From positions 3,736,001 through 3,777,500 of the forward strand of contig NC_134035.1 of the NCBI RefSeq assembly GCF_964204645.1: a DNA stretch of 41,500 nt, written 5' to 3'. Origin of the DNA: Tubulanus polymorphus (lineage: Eukaryota > Nemertea > Palaeonemertea > Tubulaniformes > Tubulanidae). The position numbers and the translations under genes were made by a program. Positions 21,101 through 31,786 of the stretch are shown piece after piece. How positions within the stretch are numbered: the stretch's first letter is position 1; each line of letters begins with the position of its first letter. The notes under the pieces were generated by a model. The model saw only the letters and a list, made by a program, of their open reading frames with translations. It was not told the origin of the DNA and did no database searches.

Positions 21101-23177
21101 CTCTACCTGGAGAGAAGTGATATTAATATTATTACCCCTAGACTATATCTGTAACTGTGTATCAGTCATCTCTACCTGGAGAGAAGTGATATTGATATTA
21201 TCACCACTAGTCTATATCTGTTACTGTGTATCAGTCATCTCTCCCTAGAGAGAAGTGATATTGGTATTATAACCCCTAGCCTATATCTGTAACTGTGTAT
21301 CAGTCATCTCTACCTGGAGAGAAGTGATATTAATATTATTACCCCTAGACTATATCTGTAACTGTGTATCAGTCATCTCTACCTGGAGAGAAGTGATATT
21401 GATATTATCACCACTAGTCTATATCTGTTACTGTGTATCAGTCATCTCTCCCTAGAGAGAAGTGATATTGGTATTATAACCCCTAGCCTATATCTGTAAC
21501 TGTATATCAGTCATCTCTACCTAGAGAGAAGTGAGATTGGTATTATCACCCCTAGCCTATATCTGTTACTGTGTATCAGTCATCTCTCCTTGGAGAGAAG
21601 TGACATTGGTATTATGACCCCTAGCCTTTATCTGTAACTGTATATCAGTCATCTCTACCTGGAGGGAAGTGATATTGGTATCATTACCCCTAGCCTATAT
21701 CTGTTACTGTGTATCAGTCATCTCTCCTTGGAGAGAAGTGACATTGGTATTATGACCCCTAGCCTTTATCTGTAACTGTGTATCAGTCATCTCTACCTGG
21801 AGAGAAGTGATATTGGTATTATCACCCCTAGCCTATATCTGTAACTGTGTATCAGTCATCTCTCCCTAGAGAGAAGTGAGATTGGTATTATCACCCCTAG
21901 CCTATATCTGTTACTGTGTATCAGTCATCTCTCCTTGGAGAGAAGTGACATTGGTATTATGACCCCTAGCCTTTATCTGTAACTGTATATCAGTCATCTC
22001 TACCTGGAGGGAAGTGATATTGGTATCATTACCCCTAGCCTATATCTGTAACTGTATATCAGTCATCTCTACCTGGAGAGAAGTGATATTGGTATTATAA
22101 CCCCTAGCCTATATCTGTTACTGTGTATCAGTCATCTCTCTCTGCTGAGAAGTGATATTGGTATTATCACCCCTAGCCTATATCTGTAACTGTGTATCAG
22201 TCATCTCTACCTGGAGAGAAGTGATATTGGTATTATCACCCCTAGCCTATATCTGTTACTGTGTATCAGTCATCTCTACCTGGAGAGAAGTGATATTGGT
22301 ATCATTACCCCTTGCCTATATCTGTTACTGTGTATCAGTCATCTCTCCCTAGAGAGAAGTGAGATTGGTATTGTCACCCCTAGCCTATATCTGTAACTGT
22401 ATATCAGTCATCTCTCCCTAGAGAGAAGTGATATTGTAATTATCACCCCTAGCCTTTATCTGTAACTGTGTATCAGTCATCTCTCCCTAGAGAGAAGTGA
22501 CATTGGTATTATCACCCCTAGCCTATATCTGTTACTGTATATCAGTCATCTCTCTCTGCTGAGAAGTGAGATTGGTATTATTACCCCTAGCCTATATCTG
22601 TAACTGTATATCAGTCATCTCTCTCTGCTGAGAAGTGAGATTGGTATTATTACCCCTAGCCTATATCTGTAACTATATATCAGTCATCTCTCCTTGGAGA
22701 GAAGTGACATTGGTATTATGACCCCTAGCCTTTATCTGTAACTGTATATCAGTCATCTCTACCTGGAGAGAAGTGACATTGGTATTATGACCCCTAGCCT
22801 TTATCTGTAACTGTATATCAGTCATCTCTACCTGGAGGGAAGTGATATTGGTATCATTACTTCTAGCCTATATTTGTAACTGTGTATCAGTCATCTCTAC
22901 CTGGAGAGAAGTGATATTGGTATCATAACCTCTAGCCTATATCTGTAACTGTGTATCAGTCATCTCTACCTGGAGAGAAGTGATATTGGTATTATTACCC
23001 CTAGCCTATATCTGTAACTGTGTATCAGACATCTCTCCGTAGAGAGAAGTGATATTGGTATTATCCCCCCTAGCCTATATCTGTAACTGTGTATCAGTCA
23101 TCTCTACCTGGAGAGAAGTGATATTGGTATCATTACCTCTAGCCTATATCTGTAACTGTGTATCAGTCATCTCTACC
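18161..23177 (+). repeat. 69-bp minisatellite, about 73 copies, in a MED25 intron
   Basis: The unit cccctagcctatatctg..gtgtatcagtcatctc..gagagaagtgatattggtattatca is 69 bases long and repeats for 5 kb without interruption, starting five bases after the exon B donor. Variants form higher-order groups. A 207-base block (three units, marked by gatattaatattattacc) occurs at 20911, 21118 and 21325. Because 69 is 23 codons, one frame stays open over several units and gives hydrophobic 23-residue repeats (ILVLSPLAYICNCVSVIST). These frames start only from internal ATGs and have no codon bias, so they are not called as genes. Confidence 0.96.
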
Positions 23178-23465
23178 ACATAAATTTCGACATTCAGCGC
23201 TCGCCATGTTAGGGTGCCCTTCGTAATTATTTATGTACCCTTTGTGATTACTTATGTGCCCTTCAGTACCCTTGTCCCCCCTCTAAAAATCTTGGCTCCA
23301 CCCTTCCAGGTCTTTGAAAGTTAGAGAATTTCAGCTCTTTTCGCCCGAATAAGTGAAATCACAGAATTTTTGGTGTAATGATATTATCATATTTTCTGGT
23401 CTTGATTGAGTATCTTTCTCTTGGCTATGACGATCTTCTGGCATGAGTTGAACTTTCCTAGTCAT

Positions 23466-23598
23466 CTGGGGCCAGTTGCTCAAAAGTTGGTTAAAGATAA
23501 CCAGCGGATAAATACCATAGCAACAATGAACTCTTAATTGTCACTATGTCAACTATCCACTGCTTAACTGTAACCATTTTTTGAGCAACTGGCCCCAG
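23466..23598. mobile_element. MITE family 1, copy 1
   Basis: Ends ctggggccagttgctcaaaa and its complement; imperfect inverted arms reach about 45 bases inward, total 133 bp. Copies occur at 23880-24012 and 31787-31904, with a half copy near 40862. Confidence 0.85.
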
Positions 23599-23676
23599 GG
23601 ATGTCGTGGAATTCGGAAGAAAGGTCATGGAAATCGGTTAGCGCAGGAGTTTTATTATGTTCGTATTTCTTTATAG

Positions 23677-23775
23677 ATGATGCAAATGAATCAACAACCG
23701 GGACAACAACAACAACAACAACAAGGGAACGCGCAATTTACTCAACAACAAGGCGGAATCCCACAACAGAATCAG
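23677..23775 (+). CDS. MED25: MED25 exon C: Q-rich tail
   Basis: The exon runs from a TTATAG acceptor to CAG|GTGCGT and is 33 codons in phase 0. It encodes MMQMNQQPG, a run of glutamines, GNAQFT, QQQGGIPQQNQ. Glutamine-rich segments follow the activator-binding (ACID) domain in animal MED25, so this probably belongs to the disordered C-terminal tail. It cannot be spliced directly to exon B: the phase-2 AT joined to ATGATG gives ATA then a TGA stop. Confidence 0.78.
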
Positions 23776-23879
23776 GTGCGTAATAGCGCTTCCACTAATC
23801 CGTTGCAAATCCATCATGTAGACGGGTTTTATCATAGTCATCAGTAACAAAAATAAAAGAAAAATGTATTTCTATAAAC

Positions 23880-24012
23880 CTGGGGCTAGTTGCCGAAAAG
23901 TGGGTTATAGTTAACCAGTAGATAGTTGACAATGTTACAATTGAAATTGCGTCGTTACTACGGAATTTACCCGCCGATTATCTCTAAGCAACTTTTGAGC
24001 ACCTGACCTCTG
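23880..24012. mobile_element. MITE family 1, copy 2
   Basis: A diverged copy with ends ctggggctagttgcc and gagcacctgacctctgg and the same ttaaccagt-ggatagttgac core. Confidence 0.7.
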
Positions 24013-24434
24013 GCAATTAAAAAGTACAAAACGAAACCCAAAGGAGGTATACAGTAGTAAAGTCCTTAATAACTGTTGGAAACAATGTAAGACATGGTGT
24101 TATAAAACATTTGGCAGCATTATGAGAAATAATACTTTCTGGTGGACTGATATTATTCTCAGTTTAGAGTTTAACTACTGCTGATGATGGGGTTTAGAAG
24201 AAACCTCAAAACTGTCACATAACAAAACTTATCAACATCTACTGTTTTCACTTGTTAATAGTATTTCCATTGAATTTGAGTTACATCAAGCAATATTGTT
24301 CCCTGAAAAACATTGGCGTCAATTGAGCGGTGGCATTTAAAAGGATGCCAGCGTTATGACGGACTCTGCTTAAATGCCTAATTCCTTTGAAGAAACATCT
24401 ATAAATAATGAAATTCATGTTATTCTATTCGCAG

Positions 24435-24503
24435 CTGCCTAATGCCCCGAATATGGGCGCAACTAACGTTCCCCCGAATATGGTGAATCAACAGGCGCAA
24501 CAG
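24435..24503 (+). CDS. MED25: MED25 exon D
   Basis: It lies between a TTCGCAG acceptor and CAG|GTAAGC donor, 23 codons in phase 0. It encodes LPNAPNMGATN then VPPNMVNQQAQQ. It has the same Pro/Asn/Gln composition as the neighbouring exons, with good splice sites on both sides. Confidence 0.78.
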
Positions 24504-25270
24504 GTAAGCGAGCATCTTCAACTGACGTATTGATATAACTATTTTCGATCGACGATTGTGATTGCATTGATACGTATGTAGCTCATTTGGAGCAAGCTGC
24601 TTCGATGATATGAATTCCCACACACTAGGAATAAGCGAAGAGTCTGAAATGTTTGCTTGAGCTGATTATAATTTGAAGTTTCGACTGAATCCTGATGAAC
24701 CGGGCTTCGCTTGCCTTGACATCAGGGAATAGTCGGGGAATTTTGTAAAAAAAAAAAGGTTAAAAATCAGTCCACCCTGATAAATAGTCATCTTCAGGAA
24801 CACTAATGTTACCTTGGGCAAGTAGTACGTTCTATGTTTCGTCTATATCTTATTAGTCATCTTCAGAGGTGCTAGTGTTAAAACAAGATTATGAGATACA
24901 AACGCAATTCAAAGCATACTTTTACAAGTTTAAGCAGAGCACACTACGTAGGGGTTACTTCCGGAAATAGTCATGACATCGGATAAGCTACTAGCTCAAG
25001 GAAACATTCCAGACTCGGTGGGATTTTATATTATCATTTCGACACGGACTCGGAGTGTTTTATCAATGGTTACAGATCTGCTTTCACTTCACACCGCCGC
25101 TTGTATTACACGATAACCATAACTTGTCACTGATCGAGTGAGAGGGGCGTCATCCATTCATAGACATACTGTTAAAAAATACGTAAAGAGGATGTATTTT
25201 TGGTACCGTCTATAGCTAGGAGGGGCATGCAAATTCTAACACAGCGTATCATAGAAGTGTTGCCAGTGCA
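24504..25270. other. MED25 intron, unassigned
   Basis: No exon is recognised. A 67-codon minus frame at 24420-24623 overlaps exon D antisense and is a shadow. A 12-A run near 24750 and caccctgataaatag fragments suggest old transposon remnants. Confidence 0.4.
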
Positions 25271-25280
25271 GACAACAGGA

Positions 25281-25407
25281 GCCGGTTGCATAGTTATGGC
25301 TTAGACTTTTAAGACCAGCTTAGTTCTATAGCCAATCTAACAACTAAAGATCAATCTTAAGGTTTAGGACCACTTTTGGACTTTAGCCACGACTTTGCAA
25401 CCGGCCC
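25281..25407. mobile_element. MITE family 3
   Basis: Inverted ends gccggttgcatagttatggct and the complement of agccacgactttgcaaccggc surround a core with aagaccag motifs. Total about 127 bp. Confidence 0.65.
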
Positions 25408-25421
25408 AAGATGATTATCTG

Positions 25422-25532
25422 GAGCTGGTTTTACAGACGCGTATTACCTTTAACCCGAGGGCTAACTCAATTCATTTTCAATTGCGTTAGCCCCAGGGTT
25501 AACGGTAATACCGGTCTATGAAACGGAACCCC
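25422..25532. mobile_element. MITE family 2, copy 1
   Basis: A near-palindrome of about 110 bp. Arms run from (c)ggtttta-agac through attacctttaacccggggctaactcaatt, with a short AT-rich centre. Other copies lie at 29209-29319, 31186-31296 and 32153-32255. Confidence 0.88.
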
Positions 25533-25986
25533 GGGGATTTACAAACTTCGATGGTCCGTTTAATCAAAAGCTAAATGCCATTGATTTTTGGGAGTTTAAT
25601 AGTTGACGAACCAATAAATTCGCTTCAGTTTTTACCGTAGAATATTCCGATCATAACTCCAAGTATAGCAACTCGTCAAGCTTCCGTTCAAAGAGTTTCG
25701 CATTTATTTCGACTAGTATGTAGCCCGGTTGGTAAACTCGTCGCAACTCAGCGAAACGAGAAACATTCTTTCCATTGTCTGTACGGAGATCGTCCGGAGT
25801 GTATGATAGGGGAGCGAACTAGCAAAATCTGTTTCTTGTTTCGATGTTGTTCTCGCTGGGCACGCACGAGCTAGCCTTAACGTCTGGAGATTTGATGCCT
25901 GCCCCTCCTCGATGGATGACCCCCCTCGTCTCTCGCGATACTAACATATTTCTGCTCGCCGCAAATGATCGCGTTCTATTCAACAG

Positions 25987-26016
25987 GATCTAGTCGACTG
26001 GTCTCTCGATGAACAG
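25987..26016 (+). CDS. MED25: MED25 exon E: 30-nt microexon
   Basis: Ten codons, phase 0, between CAACAG and CAG|GTTTGT: DLVDWSLDEQ. It resembles exon F (DIVNWTQTIDGK) in sequence, phase and the donor hexamer GTTTGT, which suggests exon duplication. The pair could be used together or as alternatives. The exon is inferred from splice sites and similarity only. Confidence 0.6.
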
Positions 26017-28113
26017 GTTTGTTGCGTTCTCGTCGATATGAATATTATATTAACTAACCGTTTCAATGTTGGTTCTTTGTTTTTTTTTCTTTGATTTTTG
26101 TATTTTCCATATTTCATGTACTCGTGTAAAATGTATGGTTAGGGAGGGGCCTGTTCGTAAAGTACAATATGCGCTATTTCTATAATAAGCATTCTGGAGG
26201 CCTACATTGAGAGAAGTAGCCAATTTTGATGACCAGGCTGCTAATTCAAGCATTATCTAAACGGGGAGAAGTAGCCAATTTTTCAAGGTCCTATACTTCT
26301 GGGCTGATTTTCAGTTTTCTTCTTTGAAAATGGGTTTAAGTAGAATTGATAAAGTTCTTGATAGATTCTAGGATTTTTGGATGTTTTGATAACTTTTCGG
26401 TCCCATCATTCTAACCTCTACAGGAAGATGTGGCCCGTCTAAAACAATCCTCCCACCTTTCCTCCATTTATATGTAAATATACTTTATGAATGGCTCCTT
26501 TATGTTTTGTATATGATTACGCATATTTTATTGAATTTTTTGTATTGTTCGTGTCTATCAAATGTTTTCCGACTTGATCTTCCACTCTTAACCATAGCAG
26601 TGTCATCATCGTCAACGCGACCTGACGCGACATGTAGCTGAGATTACGTAGGCGTAGATTAAACTGATCCGAATAAAGCAAGTTTGTTTGTAGTTGTCGT
26701 TGAAGGATTAACTGAATTTGGATTCTTCTACAACAGTTACATCTTGTAGATTCTAGTTAACGGTAGACTTCTTTTCTAACTCTGAATGAATTCATGACAT
26801 ACCAGCGCATCCAAAAAGCCTTTATGATGTCCAAAAAGCAATATAAGGCACACTACCGCATTGAGATGCACCACTTTTCCTTGCTGACAAAATGGAAAAA
26901 GGGCACTCAAGAAAAAATTTGTTGGACTTGCACAAGTCTCACAAGGCTCCCCCTGGATCTGCACATGAATTCGATGTTAAAAGGACGAGTCTACCGTTTA
27001 CGCTTTGCTTGGGGTTTGCTTTAATCTAGAAGAACCCAGCGATGTTTACGATAAATGTTCTCCCCAAACGTCCTCCCAGGATGTTATATAAAACTGTGTT
27101 ATCCAAATATTGTTCGTTCAGTGTTCATCCTAACAATATTGACTCCTTCCTTCCTTTAAGGCTGAAAAATGATACCTTCTTTCTCCTAATCGGCTTGGTC
27201 ATTTTGTAGACTGCAGTAAAATTTGTCATCAGTTCATTTCTATAACTGCCAGGTCTTAGCTTGTTCGTAATTTTGAGAAAAAGTAATGTACAAGGTAGAT
27301 AGGCGGCCGCGGCAACTTAATAAGCTCGGCAGAAAAGAGAAACAAGGTATCAAATGTTTTTAGTCTCAATGATAAAGCATTTTCTTCAAAGGATGAACAC
27401 AATCTGAAACAAGACGTCTTAATGTATTCATCAGTTTCCATCAAAGTTTCAATTCAATTGAAGAATGTAAGCCACAACAAGATAGAACTATTAGAGCATT
27501 TTGACCTTTTGAAGTGTAATGAGCCATCTTCAAATTTCGTTGGTATTCTTTCTGTTTTTGAAAACGGCTCATAGCATTCGAGTTGAAATGTCAAGATCTT
27601 CTTACAGTTTTTCTTTGATTGAGGGTTTTAGTCTTAGTAGAATTTATATGTGTATTTTTACGGCGGAACTTCGTTTCTACGATCTTCACGGGATTGCTCG
27701 GCAAAATCTGCTGCTCCTTATTGTCAATAGTTCATCATGAAATTGTATAATGATACAATATGAAATTTCTCATCCAATTCAAAAGTCATGTTCGGTCTGT
27801 TGTGTTTAAGACAGTGTTACAGGGTGGCACCACTACCTACCTGGAAAAACTAAAAAACCTCATGAGAATCAGAAAATAATGAGAAAAACTCTTACAAAGA
27901 CAACTTCGAAAACCTAAAGAATCATGAAATTTGGATAATACTATTGACTAAGGGTTTCTTAATCGGTATGTGATTCAAAGAAAAAAAAGAATGAATTGTT
28001 ACATTTTAACCTAGAAATTCACGCGGGGAATTTTGTACTTGGGGATGAATTTGGGAATTTAGAATTTGTGAATCTGCAGGGACCATGTCCTAAAAATGTC
28101 AGGCCTGTAGCGT
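26017..28113. other. MED25 intron, unassigned
   Basis: Several 60-76 codon frames occur (for example + 26794-27024 and + 27519-27740) but none matches the missing VWA or ACID segments of MED25 or any family I know. Part of 27818-28045 is a repeat shared with 31297-31505. Confidence 0.45.
27818..28045. repeat. Interspersed repeat starting cagggtggc, copy 1
   Basis: It shares aatttggat..tattgac..gtttctt-atc..aagtga and acctagaaatt with 31340-31420. The outer cagggtggc(c)ac end is found in the opposite orientation near 31505. Confidence 0.5.
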
Positions 28114-28222
28114 CCTGGATCCAGTTCCACAGTCGTGAGTTACGATTTGACTCTGAGTTAAAACATTGAAAATGAACTGATTTTAACACAGAGTTAACTC
28201 TAACTCACAACTGGGTCCTGGG
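28114..28222. mobile_element. MITE family 4
   Basis: Inverted arms cctggatccagttccacag..gagttaaaa and ttttaac..gagttaactc..aactgggtcctggg pair around a core of about 17 bases. Total 109 bp. Confidence 0.75.
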
Positions 28223-28305
28223 ATTTAACGTAAACGAGGTTGCGCCATTGATCGAATGTTTAAACATCGATGAAATGCATGCGTCGTTTCTCTCACATTT
28301 TGCAG

Positions 28306-28341
28306 GATATTGTGAACTGGACGCAGACGATCGACGGCAAG
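28306..28341 (+). CDS. MED25: MED25 exon F: 36-nt microexon
   Basis: Twelve codons, phase 0, after a strong TTTTGCAG acceptor and before AAG|GTTTGT: DIVNWTQTIDGK. It reads in frame into exon G. It is similar to exon E. The peptide is not glutamine-rich, unlike its neighbours, so it may be a short interaction motif in the tail. Confidence 0.68.
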
Positions 28342-28594
28342 GTTTGTTTTTCGTGTCAGTTTTTTAGAGCGTCGACGTCGCGTAAATATCGGCAGCGTAG
28401 TCTGCAGTTTCACTCGAGAACATAGATCATAGATCATCGAATAAACTAGTTGAATGATTTAAATTCGTACCACCCAAATCGATTGGACTCTTGAGCCGAA
28501 CCTACAATCTGACTTGAATTTACCGTCGATTAGGTTTAGGTGAAACTGGAGACTGGAAGATTCCTCTGTTTTTATTGAGGCTGGAAGAAAAATC

Positions 28595-28771
28595 GATACC
28601 TTGTTTCTCATTTCTGCTGAGCTTAGAAGTTGACACGGCGGTCGCCTACCCTCCTGTTCATAACTTTTAATCAAGTTAACTATAACAGACCAGCAGCTAT
28701 AGAATTAAGCTGATTACAAATTTTATTGCAGTTTACTAAATGACCTGCCCTATCAGGAGAAACAAGATATC
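28595..28771. mobile_element. MITE family 5, copy 1
   Basis: Ends gataccttgtttctcatt and the complement of aggagaaacaagatatc, 177 bp. A second copy is at 34344-34513, and right-end fragments lie in the 115-bp duplication at 36626-36855. Confidence 0.75.
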
Positions 28772-29126
28772 ATTCTTTTAGTCCAATGCCGGATGCAGGA
28801 ACTTCTGTGCAAGATTTTGCGCATTGACCAACTTTCTCATTAGAAATAATTAAATAATTCGATATTTTTTTCATTCCAGTTATTTTTTCCTGTGCTGTCC
28901 TCTCGACCCTTGTACAGTTTTTTATACGACTCTTTAACTACTACAGTTTTTCTCTTGCTGTTGATTTTTTTTTCGTTATTCGTTTAGAAAATTCCCTTGC
29001 GTTATTTTCTCTTGCTGATTACCTTAGAAAACCACTTCCGTATTTTCGTGTATAGCGTGTCCATTCAGAAATGTACGTCGCGGCAAAATTTTTTCGCGAA
29101 ACAAATGAAATTCCTCAAGTTCTCGG

Positions 29127-29576
29127 AAGCTGGTTTTATAGACTGGGCATCATTCGGTTGCAGGTGATCCTTGAGTAATTTGGTTTGAATTTGGTTCTCA
29201 TACTTTAAGGGCCGGTTTTATAGACGGGTATTACCTTTAACGCTGGGGCTAATTCGATTGAAAATGCATTGAGTTAGCCCCGGGGTTAAAGGCAATACCA
29301 GTCTATAAAACCAGCCCTAGAAAATTAAGACCAGTTTTTAGATTAGAGGCCACTACTCGACTTAATCTGTCAATGCGTTACCAGGACTAAGCTTCCCGGT
29401 CAAATGCTTCAGATTCAAGACCAGTCTAAAACTTAAGACCAATCATCTGTTTTAGTGTTTTAGTCGCAATCGACTATACACCAACGCCTTGAAAGTTAGC
29501 TTTGTAAATGTGGTCAAATCATCTTGAATTAATCATCATCTTTAATCGTTATAAGCCCAGTCAATGAAACCGGCTT
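29127..29576. mobile_element. Foldback element with a nested MITE
   Basis: The 22-base ends at 29127-29148 (aagctggttttatagactgggc) and 29555-29576 are inverted repeats with a few mismatches. A complete family 2 MITE (29209-29319) lies inside. Confidence 0.65.
29209..29319. mobile_element. MITE family 2, copy 2 (nested)
   Basis: gggccggttttatagacgg..attacctttaac on the left and the complementary ..ggcaataccagtctataaaaccagccc on the right. Confidence 0.85.
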
Positions 29577-29828
29577 GAAGGGCAGCAGTAGACAGTAGAC
29601 CCTGCTTGACCATTAGATTCAGTTTCAGCCGACTCTGGGACCGTCGGAGCGTCGATTTGTCGATTTTGGAGCGGGGAATGTTTTGTCGCGATGATCGCGA
29701 GTCAATCGACGTAGCAAGCGTTGAGTCTACTGTTGTTGATATTGAAGAGAATTTCTGATTCGATCCAGCTGTACGGATGCGAAAAGACTTTGTTTTGGAT
29801 GCGTTAATTGTCGGGTTTTTGTTTTTAG

Positions 29829-29897
29829 ATCAATTCCTTGAACAGCGGTCAACTGCCGCCTCAGAATAGCGCCGGTATCGTGTCGATGGACGATCAG
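29829..29897 (+). CDS. MED25: MED25 exon G
   Basis: The acceptor is TTTTTAG and the donor CAG|GTATAA; 23 codons, phase 0. It encodes INSLNSGQLPPQ then NSAGIVSMDDQ. The composition (Asn, Ser, Gln, Pro) fits a disordered tail. It joins exon H in frame (..SMDDQ-MKMEML..). Confidence 0.75.
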
Positions 29898-30405
29898 GTA
29901 TAACAACGCAAGCTAAACAAATCCATTTCATTTTAGTTTATTTCATTCGTTATATATTCATTTAATAGCTTTAGCTTCATCTGCCTTATTCGCTAGCGTT
30001 GGGACTGCTGCGAATATCTCACCGAGTTGAGAATCAGGGAACTCAGTAGCGTTGCGACTGCCGTGAATATTTCACCGATTTTAGAATCGGGGAAATGGAA
30101 GGTTTTGCAAATTAATTCTGGTAAATTTCGTCGCACTTTGAGAGGAGTTTCACAATGAGATGACCGGTGCCGAGTTTGGAGGAGCAGTATCGTAATTTTG
30201 CTTGGCTTGCCGTTCAATCTTCATTTATATTTATTTCATTTTCGCTCTCGTATTTATGTATGTTATATTCTTTTTTCTTGTTTTTAGTTTATTATACGTA
30301 CAGTAAACTCAGCTTTATCCAGTTGCGTTCGAAATGGAAATATTTCACCCTGAGTTGTGAAACATTACGTGAATCCACAGTTTACGATTGAAGATTGACT
30401 CAATG
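29898..30405. other. MED25 intron, unassigned
   Basis: A short duplication is visible: gcgttg-gactgc-gtgaatat-tcaccga occurs near 29996 and 30052. No exon is recognised. Confidence 0.4.
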
Positions 30406-30407
30406 AA

Positions 30408-30720
30408 TACTGGGGCAGATCCAGGGGGTCGTGTGAGACACGAAAGTGCCCTTTTGGGATGTGACGAGTTCAAAATTGGTCTCTGGATTTCCTCTATGTA
30501 ATACGAATTTGGATCTATTATGAATGTCATTTATGGTCGACCTATAAATAAATTTGTGTACATGTACATCAAAGTGCCATTTTGGGATGTGGCAAGTTCC
30601 TCAAAACTGGCCCCTCAGTCGGGAGTTCACGTGATATTGCCTTTTTGGACAACTACCGGTACATGCCATTTTAGGATGTGACAAGTCCTTCAAAATCGGC
30701 TTCTGGATCCGCCCCTGGTA
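30408..30720. mobile_element. MITE-like element with ctggggc-gatccag ends
   Basis: Left end tactggggcagatccag and right end ctggatccgcccctggta are inverted, flanked by a possible TA duplication. Inside, the block tgccattttgggatgtg-caagt recurs three times (near 30447, 30571 and 30663). Confidence 0.6.
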
Positions 30721-31046
30721 GTGAACTGCTGGTAATTAGAAATGAATTGATTGAATTGAATCAAACTTCGTCGGCAACCGTGGATTTTGCAGATTTTTTT
30801 CTCTAATTTGGCTTTTCATTCATCTAATGAATCAGATTAATACGTCGCTTTCAATATAATTCTGTTTGTCTGGTAGATAGTCGTACGGAATTGATGTCTT
30901 CATTTTAGCACGTGTCAATTTGAAATGACCGATAAACCGTCAGGTTTTTATGATGAGGCTGTATTTGACGAGCAATTATGGACCGGCGGTCGATCGTGAA
31001 ATATTCACGTCAAATTTTTGAAATACGTTTTATCATCTTTTTGTAG

Positions 31047-31119
31047 ATGAAAATGGAAATGTTGAAGCAACAAAAAGAAAGGCAACACATGGAAGCGGCC
31101 AGACAGCAACAGATGCTCG
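31047..31119 (+). CDS. MED25: MED25 exon H
   Basis: It runs from a TTTTTGTAG acceptor to CTCG|GTATGT and ends in phase 1. It encodes MKMEMLKQQKERQHME then AARQQQML, a charged helix, probably a short coiled coil. Splicing to exon I rebuilds Ala (G+CG) and continues RQQMMQQQQ, a good check of the model. Confidence 0.82.
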
Positions 31120-31185
31120 GTATGTGATAGTTAAAAGGCTTTTATGATCTCTGTGTGCAGGCTGGCCAATCATGTGGAAAACCAA

Positions 31186-31296
31186 GGGCCCGGTCTTATA
31201 GACAGATATTACCTTTAACCCGGGGGCTGACTCAATACATAATCAATTGAGTTAGCCCCCGGGTTAAAGGTAATACCAGTCTATGAAACCGGGCCC
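31186..31296. mobile_element. MITE family 2, copy 3
   Basis: The best-preserved copy, with ends gggcccggt and accgggccc and arms almost fully complementary. Confidence 0.88.
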
Positions 31297-31505
31297 AGGG
31301 AATCTGAAAAATCTAGAAAAATCAGGGAGAACTCGGGGAATTTGGATGTGTTATTGACCACGCGTTTCTTTATCAATAAGTGAATCTGATGCTAACATTC
31401 TAGACCTAGAAATTTCTATGATTTACTCACATTACTTACTTACTTACTGGAAAATCAGGGAAAACTCGGGGAATTTGTTAATTAGTAGAAAGTGGCCACC
31501 CTGCC
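31297..31505. repeat. Interspersed repeat, copy 2
   Basis: Shares central blocks with 27900-28020 and ends gtggccaccctg. It contains an internal repetition of atcagggaaaactcggggaattt. Confidence 0.5.
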
Positions 31506-31624
31506 TGATGAAACATGGAAAATTAAACCTGGGCTTTGCGGAATCATTCGGACTAAAGAACGAAGATAAGTACTGACGATATGATAATACATATTTCGTA
31601 TTTTCATAATTTCATAATTTCTAG

Positions 31625-31770
31625 CGCGACAACAAATGATGCAGCAACAACAGAGAATGCAGTTTCCGCCGCAACAACAGCAGCAGCAGCAGCAGCAACA
31701 ACAACCACAGCAACAACAACAACAGCAACAGCCTCATTCGGCTCAACAGTTACGCCACATGCTGCAAGCA
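31625..31770 (+). CDS. MED25: MED25 exon I: polyglutamine
   Basis: After a TTTCTAG acceptor it encodes (A)RQQMMQQQQRMQFPP, then a glutamine tract of about 20 residues broken by one proline, then PHSAQQLRHMLQA. The donor is GTAAGT. The tract uses mixed CAA and CAG codons, which limits slippage. LRHML is a leucine motif of the kind found in nuclear receptor co-regulators but not a strict LxxLL. Confidence 0.85.
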
Positions 31771-31786
31771 GTAAGTTCACACTTCA

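Noticed and set aside
20077-22352. Hydrophobic 23-residue repeat proteins in the 69-bp array
   Set aside because: Open frames follow from a unit length divisible by three. They are bounded by variant units, lie inside an intron, and have no independent support.
18161-23177. CRISPR-like array
   Set aside because: There are no unique spacers; every base belongs to the tandem unit, and the DNA is eukaryotic.
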